Positions 22,501 to 30,903 of a stretch of DNA of 48,450 bases are shown piece by piece. The notes under the pieces are model-generated. The model was not told the origin of the DNA. It searched no databases and saw nothing but the letters and a program-made list of their open reading frames with translations. The DNA is taken from the NCBI GenBank assembly GCA_028876365.1, contig JAGWRZ010000041.1, forward strand, positions 1-48,450. The letters are read 5' to 3'. A program made the translations under genes and the position numbers. Within the stretch, counting starts at the first letter, position 1. Each line of letters starts with the position of its first letter. The DNA comes from Acidobacteriota bacterium. Its GTDB lineage: Bacteria; Actinomycetota; Thermoleophilia; Gaiellales; Gaiellaceae.

Positions 22501-23955
22501 GTGCTTGCACGCGCGGTCACGCATGCCGTCGTCGGCCTCGAGCCGCGACGCGTCGAAGTGGAAGCCGACGTCCACGAGACCGGCCTGCCGGCGTTCGCCA
22601 TCGTCGGCCTCCCCGACCGCGCCTGCGCCGAGGCGCGCACGCGCGTGCGCAGCGGGATCGTCTCGGCGGAGCTCGACTTCCCGCGCGGGCGCGTCACCGT
22701 CAACCTCGCGCCCGCCGGCCTGCGGAAGGAGGGCTCCGGCTACGACCTCCCCATCGCGCTCGCGCTCCTCGCCGCGTCGCGCCAGATCCCTCAGGGCGAG
22801 CTGAGCCGCCACGCCGCCGTCGGCGAGCTCGCACTCGACGGCCGCCTGCGCCGCGTCGGCGGGGTCCTCGCGGTCGCCGAGGGCGCGCGGCGCCTCGGCC
22901 TCGAGCGGCTCCTGTGCCCGCCCGAGTCGGCGCCCGAGGCGGCGCTCGCCGGTGTCCGCCCCGTCCCCGTCGCCCACCTCGCCGAGGCGGTCGCCTACCT
23001 CCGCGGCGAGCTCGACCCGGAGGCCGTCGAGCCCCCGCCCGAGCCCGAGCCGGCCGCGCTCCCCGACCTCGCCGAGGTGCGCGGCCAGGAGCGCGCGCGG
23101 CGCGCCCTCGAGATCGCCGCCGCCGGCCGCCAGAATCTCCTCTTCGCCGGCCCGCCCGGAACGGGCAAGACGATGCTGGCGCGGAGGCTGCCGTCGCTTC
23201 TCCCGCCGCTCGACGACGCGGCCGCGCTCGAGGTGACGCGCATCCACTCGGTCGCCGGGCTGCTCGCGCCCGAGCAGCCGCTCGTTCGCACGCCGCCGTT
23301 TCGCGCGCCGCACCACAGCGCGTCGACGTCGGCGATCGTCGGCGGCGGTCCCGGCATCCGCCCCGGCGAGGCGAGCCTCGCCCATCACGGCGTGCTGCTG
23401 CTCGACGAGCTGGCGGAGTTCGCGCGGCCGGCGCTCGAGGCGCTGCGCCAGCCGCTCGAGGACGGCGTCGTCTCGATCGCGCGCGCGGCCGGACGCGCGG
23501 TCTTCCCGGCGCGGTTCCAGCTCGTCGCGACGATGAACCTCTGCCCCTGCGGCGCACGCGGAGACGGAAGCGCGATCTGCTCGTGCACGGCGCAGCGGCT
23601 CGCCTCCTACCGCGCGAAGCTGTCGCGGGCGCTGCTCGACCGCTTCGACCTCGTGGTCGCCGTCCCGCGCCCGCGCGCGGCCGAGCTCGCGGCCGAGCCG
23701 TCCGAGTCGTCGGCCGCCGTCGCCGAACGCGTCGCGCTTGCCCGCTCGCGACTCGCGTCCGCGCCGCTCCGGCGCACGAGCGACGCCGACGCGCTGCTCT
23801 CGCGCGCGGTCGACCGTCTCCCGCTTTCCGGACGGGGACGCGCGCGCGTCGCGCGCACCGCCCGCACGATCGCCGCCCTCGCCGGAGGGGAGGAGGTGCA
23901 CGCCGAGCACGTCGCCGAAGCGCTCGCCTACCGCTCGCCCCAGGAGCTCGCGTGA
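22501..23955 (+). CDS. comM: ComM/YifB family Mg-chelatase-like AAA+ ATPase
   Basis: A 484-residue AAA+ helicase family. In naturally competent bacteria ComM drives branch migration of incoming single-stranded DNA. The N-terminal Lon-protease-like fold contains ETGLPAFAIVGLPDRA. The ATPase has Walker A GPPGTGKT (217-224), FRAPHHSASTSAIVGGG, Walker B VLLLDELAEF and the zinc-like MNLCPCGARGDGSAICSCT. The C-terminal lid has LSGRGRARVARTARTIAALA. It overlaps dprA by 4 bp (GTGA), the conserved comM-dprA pair. GTG start with its own -10-like box. Confidence 0.95.
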   Translation: MLARAVTHAVVGLEPRRVEVEADVHETGLPAFAIVGLPDRACAEARTRVRSGIVSAELDFPRGRVTVNLAPAGLRKEGSGYDLPIALALLAASRQIPQGELSRHAAVGELALDGRLRRVGGVLAVAEGARRLGLERLLCPPESAPEAALAGVRPVPVAHLAEAVAYLRGELDPEAVEPPPEPEPAALPDLAEVRGQERARRALEIAAAGRQNLLFAGPPGTGKTMLARRLPSLLPPLDDAAALEVTRIHSVAGLLAPEQPLVRTPPFRAPHHSASTSAIVGGGPGIRPGEASLAHHGVLLLDELAEFARPALEALRQPLEDGVVSIARAAGRAVFPARFQLVATMNLCPCGARGDGSAICSCTAQRLASYRAKLSRALLDRFDLVVAVPRPRAAELAAEPSESSAAVAERVALARSRLASAPLRRTSDADALLSRAVDRLPLSGRGRARVARTARTIAALAGGEEVHAEHVAEALAYRSPQELA

Positions 23956-24884
23956 ACGAGCTCGCGCTCGCGGTGTTCGCGTCCGAGACCGGAGTGCATC
24001 TGCTGCGCCCTCCGGGCACCGCACGCTGGCGCGATCACCTCCGCGCGTTCGACGCGCGCGCGTACGAGGCGACGCTGGCCGAGCGCGGCTTCCGCTTCAC
24101 CGCCGAGCTGCCTCCGCTGCTGCGGTCGATCCACGACCCGCCCGTCGGGCTGTTCGTGCGCGGCGGCGCCGCGCTCGACGTGCTCGGGCGTCGCGCGGTC
24201 GCGATCGTCGGGGCGCGCGCATGCTCGGGCTACGGCGCGTCGGTCGCGCGAGGCCTCGCGCGCGAGGCGGCGGCGTCCGGGCTCGTCGTCGTCAGCGGGC
24301 TCGCCCGCGGCATCGACGGCGAGGCGCACCGGGGCGCGCTCGACGCGGGCGGGACGACGGTGGCCGTTCTCGGCTGCGGTATCGACCGGGACTATCCCGC
24401 CGCGCACGCCGACCTCGCCCGCCGCATCGCCGAGACGGGCCTCGTCGTCTCCGAGTACGCGCCCGGCGTCGAGCCTGCCCCGTGGCGCTTCCCTGCCCGC
24501 AACCGCATCGTCGCCGGCCTCGCCGGCGCGACCGTCGTCGTCGAGGCGCGCGAGCGGAGCGGCGCCCTCATCACGGCCGATCTCGCTCTCGAGGAGGGAC
24601 GCGAGGTCTTCGCCGTCCCGGGTGAGATCACCTCGCCGCTCTCCGCGGGGACGAATGCGCTCTTGAAGCTCGGCGCCGCGCCCCTCACGTGCGCGGCCGA
24701 CCTCGGCATCGAGCCGGCGGCGCCGGCCGCCGGCTCGCCGCTCCTCGGGCTCCTGCCGGCGACCGCAGACGAGCTCGTCCGCCTCACCGGCCGGGACGCG
24801 GCCGACATCTCCCGCGAGCTCGTCGAGCTGGAGCTCGCGGGCCGCGTGGTCGCCCGCGACGGCGTGTACCGTGGCAGCGCGTGA
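23952..24884 (+). CDS. dprA: DNA-processing protein DprA
   Basis: A 310-residue single-strand DNA-binding protein that loads RecA on incoming DNA during transformation. The Rossmann core is clear: VAIVGARACSGYGASVARGL, VVSGLARGIDGEAHRGAL, VAVLGCGIDRDYP, and FPARNRIVAGLAGATVVVEA followed by RSGALITADLALEEGREVFA. A C-terminal winged helix (LVRLTGRDAADISRELVELE) is present. The N-terminal part is short. It is coupled to comM upstream, and its stop overlaps the GTG of the next gene. Many non-competent bacteria also keep it for recombination. Confidence 0.95.
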   Translation: MNELALAVFASETGVHLLRPPGTARWRDHLRAFDARAYEATLAERGFRFTAELPPLLRSIHDPPVGLFVRGGAALDVLGRRAVAIVGARACSGYGASVARGLAREAAASGLVVVSGLARGIDGEAHRGALDAGGTTVAVLGCGIDRDYPAAHADLARRIAETGLVVSEYAPGVEPAPWRFPARNRIVAGLAGATVVVEARERSGALITADLALEEGREVFAVPGEITSPLSAGTNALLKLGAAPLTCAADLGIEPAAPAAGSPLLGLLPATADELVRLTGRDAADISRELVELELAGRVVARDGVYRGSA

Positions 24885-25990
24885 ACCCCTACTGGCTCGA
24901 AGACCCGGTTCCCGCCCGCACGAACGGCAGGCGCGACGGCCGCGTCGACGTCGCGATCGTCGGCGCCGGGGTGACCGGCTGCAGCGCCGCGCTCCGTCTC
25001 GCCGAGGCCGGTCTGCGCGTCCGGGTGCACGATCGCAGAGGCATCGCCGAGGGCGCGAGCGGACGGAACGGCGGCTTCGCCCTCCGCGGAGGCGCCGCCC
25101 GCTACGACGTCGCCCGCGAGACCTACGGGGCCGACGAGTCCCGCGCCCTCTGGCGCTGGACCGAGGAGACGCTCGACCGGATGGAGGAGCTCGCCGGCGA
25201 CGCGCTGCGTCGTCCGGGCAGCTACCGGCTCGCCGCCGACGAGGAGGAGCGCGAGAGCATCCGCGCCGAGTTCGAGGCGCTCGACGAGGACGGCTTCGGC
25301 GCGGAATGGATCGACGAGTTCCCGCGCTTCCACGGAGCGATCCACCATCTTCGGGACGGCACGATCCAGCCGGCGCGCTTCGTGCGCAGGCTCGCGACGC
25401 GGGCGGCCGAGGCGGGGGTGGAGTTCCGCGAGCACGATCCCGTCGAGGATGTCGGCGCGCTCGATGCCGAGCGCGTGCTCGTCGCGACCGACGGCTACGG
25501 CCGCGCCCTCGTCCCCGAGCTCGCAGACGCGATCTGGCCTGCACGCGGGCAGGTCGTCGTCAGCGAGCCGCTCGACCGCGTCCTCTACGACCGTCCGCAC
25601 TACGCCCGCCAGGGGTTCGATTACTGGCAGCAGCTCCCCGACCGCCGGCTGCTGCTCGGCGGCTTCCGGGACGTCTCGATCATGGACGAGCTCACCGACG
25701 TCGAGGAGATGACGCCCTCGATCCAGGCTTCTCTCGAGCGCTTCCTCTCGGAGCTCAGCGGCGGCGCGGCGCGGATCAGCCACCGCTGGGCGGGGATCTT
25801 CGCGCTCACGCAGGACATGCTGCCGCTCGTCGGTCCGGTGCCGGGCCGCGACGCGGTGTGGATCGCGGCCGGGTACTCCGGGCACGGCAACGTCATGGGC
25901 TTCGGCTGCGGCCGGCTCGTCGCCGATGCGATGCTCGACCGCCGGCACGAGCTGTCGAGCGTCTTCGACCCGGGAAGGATGGCGGCGTGA
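24881..25990 (+). CDS. FAD-dependent amino acid/amine oxidoreductase (DAO family)
   Basis: A 369-residue flavoprotein. The dinucleotide-binding motif is VAIVGAGVTGCSAALRLAEA (from about 24), followed by GASGRNGGFALRGGA, seen in PuuB-like gamma-glutamylputrescine and glycine oxidases. The C-terminal FAD contact is IAAGYSGHGNVMGFGCGRLV. It probably oxidises an amine or amino acid with O2 or another acceptor. TACCGT lies 8 nt before the GTG start, while the start also overlaps dprA by 4 bp, so both coupled and leaderless expression are possible. The substrate is not known. Confidence 0.88.
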   Translation: MNPYWLEDPVPARTNGRRDGRVDVAIVGAGVTGCSAALRLAEAGLRVRVHDRRGIAEGASGRNGGFALRGGAARYDVARETYGADESRALWRWTEETLDRMEELAGDALRRPGSYRLAADEEERESIRAEFEALDEDGFGAEWIDEFPRFHGAIHHLRDGTIQPARFVRRLATRAAEAGVEFREHDPVEDVGALDAERVLVATDGYGRALVPELADAIWPARGQVVVSEPLDRVLYDRPHYARQGFDYWQQLPDRRLLLGGFRDVSIMDELTDVEEMTPSIQASLERFLSELSGGAARISHRWAGIFALTQDMLPLVGPVPGRDAVWIAAGYSGHGNVMGFGCGRLVADAMLDRRHELSSVFDPGRMAA

Positions 25991-26910
25991 TCACGCCGAA
26001 GAACCTCGCGGTCAGCGGAATGAGCCTGCTCCTCCTCGCAGCCGTGCTCGGCTTCTTCACGGTGCATCCGGCGGCGTCGAAGCCGGCCGCGGCGCCTCCA
26101 CCGAAGGCGGTCCCGCCCGTGCCGGTGACGACGACGACCGCGCCGCCGACGACGACGGCCGCGGCGCCCTCGCCCCCGCCGCCGAGGATCGCGATGTCGT
26201 GGAACAACGCGGGCGCGTTCATCGTGCACACGCACGACGTCGACCCGACGTGGCTCGGCCAGCAGCTTCGAAGCGCGGGGTTCGGCTGGGTCGCCGTCTA
26301 CCTCGGCTCGTCCGGCGACGCGACGCCGATCGACCGGGACTGGGTCTACCGGTTCATCCTCGCGAGCGGCCTCCCGGTCGGCGGCTGGACGGTGCTGAAC
26401 GGGAACGCGCACGCGGACGCCGGCTTCGCCGCGCGGCAGCTGAAGCTCGACGGCCTCGCGTTCTACATCGCGAACGCCGAGGCGTCGTATCAAGGGCGAC
26501 CGGGGGCCTCACAGTCGTTCGTGACCCGATTCCGTCAGCTCGAGCCGACCATCACCGCCGGGCTCTCGTCGCTCTGCGACGCGAGCGGGATCGGTCTCGG
26601 CCCCTGGGCACGGGCCGGCTTCGCCTTCCTGCCCCAGGCGTACGTCAACGACTTCGGCGGCAACGTCGCGCCGTCGGTCTGCGTGCGGGCCGCATCCGCA
26701 TACTTCCCGTTGTCCGCGATCCATCCGACCGTCGGCAGCTACAAGGGCCAGAAGGGTTGGATGAGCCCCCAGCAGTACGTGCCGCTCCTCGCCGCCGCCG
26801 GTACGACCGGCTTCTCGGTGTACAACGCCGAGACGAACATGAGCGCACAGGCATGGCAGGCCTACGGGCAGGCGATCCGCCAGCAGCACATCGCCGTCAG
26901 AGCGTCTTGA
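25987..26910 (+). CDS. membrane-anchored extracytoplasmic protein with barrel-like domain
   Basis: A 307-residue protein. Residues 8-27 form a hydrophobic helix (signal anchor or uncleaved signal). Residues 30-70 form a Pro/Thr/Ala-rich linker, suggesting a cell-wall spacer. The rest alternates strands and helices (FGWVAVYLG, LPVGGWTVLNG, LDGLAFYIANAEASY, FAFLPQAYVNDFG, GTTGFSVYNAETN) in the manner of a TIM-barrel glycosidase of the GH25 or DUF1906 sort. Acidic residues at strand ends (NAEAS, NAETN) could be catalytic. I cannot name the family. It overlaps the FAD gene by 4 bp and is convergent with pntB (14-bp overlap). Confidence 0.7.
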   Translation: MITPKNLAVSGMSLLLLAAVLGFFTVHPAASKPAAAPPPKAVPPVPVTTTTAPPTTTAAAPSPPPPRIAMSWNNAGAFIVHTHDVDPTWLGQQLRSAGFGWVAVYLGSSGDATPIDRDWVYRFILASGLPVGGWTVLNGNAHADAGFAARQLKLDGLAFYIANAEASYQGRPGASQSFVTRFRQLEPTITAGLSSLCDASGIGLGPWARAGFAFLPQAYVNDFGGNVAPSVCVRAASAYFPLSAIHPTVGSYKGQKGWMSPQQYVPLLAAAGTTGFSVYNAETNMSAQAWQAYGQAIRQQHIAVRAS

Positions 26911-28288
26911 CGTCCTGGATGAGCTTCCCGATCGACTGCTTCGCGTCGCCGAAGAGCATGACCGTCTTCGGGTTGTAGAAGAGCGGGTTCTCGATCCCGG
27001 CGAACCCGGGGTTCATCGACCGCTTCAGCACGACGACCGCCTGCGCGTCGTCGACGTTCAGGATCGGCATCCCGTAGATCGGGCTGCCGTGGTTGTTGCG
27101 CGCATCCGGATTGACGACGTCGTTCGCGCCGACGACGAGTGCGACGTCGGTGCGTGAGAACTCCGGATTGGCGTCGTCCATCTCCTTCAGCTGCGGGTAG
27201 GGGACGTTCGCCTCGGCGAGCAGCACGTTCATGTGGCCCGGCATGCGCCCTGCGACCGGATGGATCGCGTACGAGACCTCGACGCCTTTCGACTCCAGCA
27301 GGTCGGCGAGCTGGCGCACGTCGTGCTGCGCCTGCGCGACCGCGAGGCCGTAGCCGGGGACGAAGACGACCTTGTGGGCGTACGCGAGCATGACGGCGAC
27401 GTCCTCGGCACTCGCCGAGCGCACCGTTCCGCCGTCCGTCCCGGCGGCGAGCGCCGCTCCCTCCGCCACCTGGCCGAACGCGCCGAAGAGGACGTTCGCG
27501 ATCGACCGGTTCATCGCCCGGCCCATCATCATCGTCAGGAGCGTGCCGGACGCGCCGACGAGCATGCCGCTGACGATGAGGACGTTGTTCTCGAGCTCGA
27601 AGCCGCCGACGGCGACCGCGAGACCCGTGAACGCGTTCAGCAGAGAGATCACGACCGGCATGTCCGCGCCGCCGATCGGGAGGACGAAGAGGACGCCGAA
27701 GACCGCGCCGCCCGCGACGACCGCCCAGAGCAGCCACTGATCCTGCACGCCGGCGGCGAGGACGACGCCGAGCGCGACGCAGGCGCCGAGCAGCGCGAGG
27801 TTGGCGGCCTTCTGCCCCGGATACGTGATCGGGCGGCCCTTGATCAGCTCCTGGAGCTTCGCGAACGCGATCATCGAGCCGGCGAAGGAGATCGCGCCGA
27901 TGAGCCCGGAGAGCGCGATCGCGACGAGGATGTCGAGCGAAGGCTTGCCCGGCTCGGGGAGGAGACGGTGCAGCTCGCCGAGCGCGATCAGCGCCGCGGC
28001 GCCGCCGCCGACGCCGTTGAACAGCGCCACCATCTGCGGCATCGCCGTCATCTTCACCTTGCGCGCGGCGTACGCTCCGAAGCCGCCGCCGATCGCCATC
28101 CCGAGCGCGAGCTCCCACCAGCTCGTGCCGCCGGTCTTGATCCAGGTGACGACGATCGCGACGAGCATGCCGACCGCGCCGATCTGGTTCCCGCGCCGCG
28201 CAGTCGCCGGGTTGGAGAGGAAACGCAGCGCGAGGATGAAGGTCACGATCGTGACCAGGTAGATCAGGTTGCCGGCATTGACGGTCAT
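26897..28288 (-). CDS. pntB: NAD(P) transhydrogenase subunit beta
   Basis: A 463-residue subunit with about nine membrane helices (1-270) and a C-terminal NADP(H)-binding domain III facing the cytosol. Domain III has VIFVPGYGLAVAQAQ-like sequence, YAIHPVAGRMPGHMNVLLAE, DVALVVGANDVVNPDAR, and a tail MLFGDAKQSIGKLI. The enzyme uses proton motive force to make NADPH from NADH. I chose the ATG at 28288, which overlaps the stop of the middle subunit by 4 bp. Longer open frames upstream are shadows. The last 14 bp overlap the convergent barrel protein gene. Confidence 0.96.
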   Translation of the reverse strand: MTVNAGNLIYLVTIVTFILALRFLSNPATARRGNQIGAVGMLVAIVVTWIKTGGTSWWELALGMAIGGGFGAYAARKVKMTAMPQMVALFNGVGGGAAALIALGELHRLLPEPGKPSLDILVAIALSGLIGAISFAGSMIAFAKLQELIKGRPITYPGQKAANLALLGACVALGVVLAAGVQDQWLLWAVVAGGAVFGVLFVLPIGGADMPVVISLLNAFTGLAVAVGGFELENNVLIVSGMLVGASGTLLTMMMGRAMNRSIANVLFGAFGQVAEGAALAAGTDGGTVRSASAEDVAVMLAYAHKVVFVPGYGLAVAQAQHDVRQLADLLESKGVEVSYAIHPVAGRMPGHMNVLLAEANVPYPQLKEMDDANPEFSRTDVALVVGANDVVNPDARNNHGSPIYGMPILNVDDAQAVVVLKRSMNPGFAGIENPLFYNPKTVMLFGDAKQSIGKLIQDVKTL

Positions 28289-28596
28289 TCGCCCTTCTTC
28301 GGCGGCTCGCGCTTCTTGAACATCTCCAGCATCCGGTCGGTGACGACGAAGCCGCCGACGACGTTCGCGGAGCCGAGCACGACGGCGAGGAAGCCGATGA
28401 TCCACAGGAACGGGCCCTTGTGATTCAGGCCGAGGACGAGCATCGCGCCGACGACGACGATCCCGTGGATCGCGTTCGTCCCCGACATGAGCGGCGTGTG
28501 CAAGAGCGTCGGCACCTTCGAGATCACCTCGAAGCCGAGGAAGATCGCGAGCACGAGGATCGTCACCTCGAAGACCAGGAGAGTGTTGTGGCTCAT
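28285..28596 (-). CDS. pntAB: NAD(P) transhydrogenase subunit alpha, membrane part (alpha-2)
   Basis: A 103-residue protein with three or four membrane helices. It supplies the membrane domain that E. coli fuses to PntA. Its core is VPTLLHTPLMSGTNAIHGIV, the conserved alpha-2 signature, and the end is a charged cytosolic tail (MFKKREPPKKGE). The split into three genes is the common arrangement in Actinobacteria and Rhodospirillum. It overlaps both neighbours by 4 bp. Confidence 0.94.
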   Translation of the reverse strand: MSHNTLLVFEVTILVLAIFLGFEVISKVPTLLHTPLMSGTNAIHGIVVVGAMLVLGLNHKGPFLWIIGFLAVVLGSANVVGGFVVTDRMLEMFKKREPPKKGE

Positions 28597-29672
28597 GCGG
28601 GTGTGGCCTCCTTCTTGCCGGCGACGCAGGCGCCGGCGGTGATCTCGTCCGACCAGTCGAGGTCGAGCGTCCCTTCGGGCGCGAGGTGGACGAGCAGCGC
28701 CTGCACGTTGCGCGAGTACAGCATCGAGGCGTGGTAGGGCATCGTCGACGGAAGGTTCGTCAGGCCGACGAGCGTGACGCCGTCGCGCACCGCGACCTCG
28801 CCGGGGACGGTGAGCTCGCAGTTGCCGCCCGTCTCCGCCGCGAGGTCGACGATGACCGAGCCCGGACGCATCGCCTGTACGGCGGATGCGGGGATGATCT
28901 TCGGCGCTGCGCGTCCCGGGACGGCCGCCGTCGTGACGACCGCATCGAACTCGGCGATGCGCCCCTCGAGCGCCGCCTGCTGCGCCTGCATCTCCTCCGG
29001 CGTCAGCTCGCGCGCATAGCCGCCCTCTGCCTCCGCGCCGGTGACGCCGAGGTCGAGCCAGTTCGCCCCGAGGCTCTCGATCTGCTCGCGGACGACCGGC
29101 CGCACGTCGAAGCCGGTGACGACCGCGCCGAGCCGCCGCGCCGTGGCGATCGCCTGGAGGCCGGCGACGCCGGCGCCGATGACGAGCACCTTCGCGGGCG
29201 GAACGGTCCCCGCCGCGGTCATGAGCATCGGGAAGAAACGGGGGAGATGCTCGGCGGCGAGCAGTGCCGCCCTGTAGCCGCCCACCGTCGCCTGCGAGGA
29301 GAGCGCGTCCATCGGCTGCGCACGGGTGATGCGCGGGATCGACTCCATCGCGAAGGCGACGACGCCTCGGCCCGCGAGCGCCTCCACGCCTCCACGGTCG
29401 GCGAGGGGGTCGAGAAAGCCGATCAGCAGCTGCCCGCCGTGGAGCATCGCCGGGTCGGGTCGCCGCACGGCGACGACCACGTCGGCCTCCCACGGCGAGC
29501 CGATCGACGCGCCGGCCTCCGTGTACGCCGTGTCCGGGAACGAGGCGGCATCGCCCGCTCCAGCCTCGACGACGATGTCGAAGCCCGCGGCGGCGAGCTT
29601 TCCCGCCGTCTCGGGGACGAGGGCGACCCTGCGCTCGCCCGGCGCCATCTCACGCGCGACACCAACCCGCAT
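28593..29672 (-). CDS. pntAA: NAD(P) transhydrogenase subunit alpha, NAD-binding part (alpha-1)
   Basis: A 359-residue soluble domain I that binds NAD(H) and passes hydride to the NADP domain of PntB. Motifs are RVALVPETAGKLAAAGFDIV, the Rossmann motif VLVIGAGVAGLQAIATARRL (about 170-190), and AAVPGRAAPKIIP with VIVDLAAETGGNCE. It resembles alanine dehydrogenase, but the neighbours settle the identity. The ATG has a TAGAGT box 7 nt upstream on the minus strand. It is the first gene of the pntAA-pntAB-pntB operon. Confidence 0.96.
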   Translation of the reverse strand: MRVGVAREMAPGERRVALVPETAGKLAAAGFDIVVEAGAGDAASFPDTAYTEAGASIGSPWEADVVVAVRRPDPAMLHGGQLLIGFLDPLADRGGVEALAGRGVVAFAMESIPRITRAQPMDALSSQATVGGYRAALLAAEHLPRFFPMLMTAAGTVPPAKVLVIGAGVAGLQAIATARRLGAVVTGFDVRPVVREQIESLGANWLDLGVTGAEAEGGYARELTPEEMQAQQAALEGRIAEFDAVVTTAAVPGRAAPKIIPASAVQAMRPGSVIVDLAAETGGNCELTVPGEVAVRDGVTLVGLTNLPSTMPYHASMLYSRNVQALLVHLAPEGTLDLDWSDEITAGACVAGKKEATPA

Positions 29673-29701
29673 CGGCGCAACTCTAGACTGCTCCTGACCT
29701 C
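29673..29701. promoter_or_regulatory. overlapping face-to-face promoters, pntAA / dedA
   Basis: In a 29-bp gap the minus-strand TAGAGT (plus 29680-29685) lies 7 nt from the pntAA ATG. The plus-strand TAGACT (29684-29689) lies 12 nt from the DedA GTG. The two hexamers share two base pairs at a central CTAG, so polymerase cannot use both at once. Confidence 0.5.
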
Positions 29702-30286
29702 GTGACGCACTTCGTCTCGCATTACGGGCTGTGGGTCGTGTTCGGGGTCGTCTTCCTCGAAGTCGCCGGCTTGCCCTTCATCCCCGGCGAGACCGCGCTC
29801 ATCACGGCTGCCGCGCTCGCCTCCCAGGGGCACGGGTCGATCGGCGGGACGATCGCGCTCGCGGTCCTCGCCGCCGTTCTCGGCGCGGCCACCGGCTACG
29901 TCGTCGGGCGCGTGCGCGGCCGCGAGATCCTCTCTTTCTGGCCCTGGCTCGAGCGGGTGACGCGGCCAGGGGTCGAGCGCTCGGAGGAGTTCTTCCACCG
30001 GCACGGCTCGAAGACGGTGTTCCTCGGCCGCTTCCTTCCCGTGCTCCGCGCGACGATCGGCTGGATGGCGGGCGTCGCGCACATGCCGTGGCCGCGCTTC
30101 CTCGCGTGGAACGTCGCCGGGGCGGTGGCGTGGGGCTGTGGGGTCGGCCTCGCCTCCTACTACGCCGGTCAGGCGGTCGTCGACGCGGTGCAGCGCGACG
30201 CGCTCATCGGCGTCGGCGTCATCGTCGCGCTCGTGCTCGTGCTCGTCGGCGTGCATTTCATCCTGCGCCGCGCCGAGCGCGCGTGA
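29702..30286 (+). CDS. DedA family membrane protein (first of tandem pair)
   Basis: A 194-residue integral membrane protein of the VTT/DedA superfamily, some members of which flip undecaprenyl phosphate or phosphatidylethanolamine. It has the family motif LPFIPGETALITAAALASQG and the later FLGRFLPVLRATIGWMAGVA (the F-x-GR-x(4)-R element), with four to five hydrophobic segments. The second copy starts inside its stop codon. The lipid handled is not known. Confidence 0.9.
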   Translation: MTHFVSHYGLWVVFGVVFLEVAGLPFIPGETALITAAALASQGHGSIGGTIALAVLAAVLGAATGYVVGRVRGREILSFWPWLERVTRPGVERSEEFFHRHGSKTVFLGRFLPVLRATIGWMAGVAHMPWPRFLAWNVAGAVAWGCGVGLASYYAGQAVVDAVQRDALIGVGVIVALVLVLVGVHFILRRAERA

Positions 30287-30864
30287 CCCACTTCTTCACG
30301 CACCACGGTCTGCCCCTCCTCTTCGTCGTCGTCCTCATCGAGTCGTTCGGCGTTCCGCTTCCCGGCGAGACCGCGCTCATCGCGTTCGGCGTCCTCGCCG
30401 CCCAGGGGCACTACGGCATCGTCGAGGTGATCGTCGTCGCCGCGGCCGGGGCCATCGTCGGCGACAACCTCGGCTACTGGCTCATCGGCCGGGTCGGCGG
30501 CCGGGCGCTGTTCGAGAAGACGCGATGGCTGAGGCGGTTCGGCGACCGCGTCCTCCCGCGCTCCGAGGCCTTCATGAGGAAGCACGGCGGCAAGACCGTC
30601 TTCTTCGGCCGCTTCATCACGGTGCTCCGCTACACGGCCGCGTGGATCGCCGGGCTCGGCGAGATGCGGTGGTGGAGGTTCCTCGCGTGGAACGGGGCGG
30701 GCGGGATCTGCTGGGCGACGCTCGTCGGCCTCGTCGCCTACTACGGCGGAAAGGCGGCCGGCAACGCGATCCAGGCATACGGCATCTATGCGTTCCCGGT
30801 CGTGGCCGTCCTCTTCGTCGCCGTCTTCCTCGGCCGCCGGCGCCTCGAGCAGCTCCTTCGCTGA
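30283..30864 (+). CDS. DedA family membrane protein (second of tandem pair)
   Basis: A 193-residue paralogue of the preceding gene. The matching motifs are GVPLPGETALIAFGVLAAQG and FFGRFITVLRYTAAWIAGLG. The GTG start overlaps the upstream stop by 4 bp. The two differ in the periplasmic loops and in a Lys/Arg-rich middle segment here (KTRWLRRFGDRVLPR). A heterodimer or two lipid specificities are both possible. Confidence 0.92.
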   Translation: MTHFFTHHGLPLLFVVVLIESFGVPLPGETALIAFGVLAAQGHYGIVEVIVVAAAGAIVGDNLGYWLIGRVGGRALFEKTRWLRRFGDRVLPRSEAFMRKHGGKTVFFGRFITVLRYTAAWIAGLGEMRWWRFLAWNGAGGICWATLVGLVAYYGGKAAGNAIQAYGIYAFPVVAVLFVAVFLGRRRLEQLLR

Positions 30865-30903
30865 GAGAGGAGTCCGCGCCCTCCCGCTGAACTGACTCCG
30901 GGC

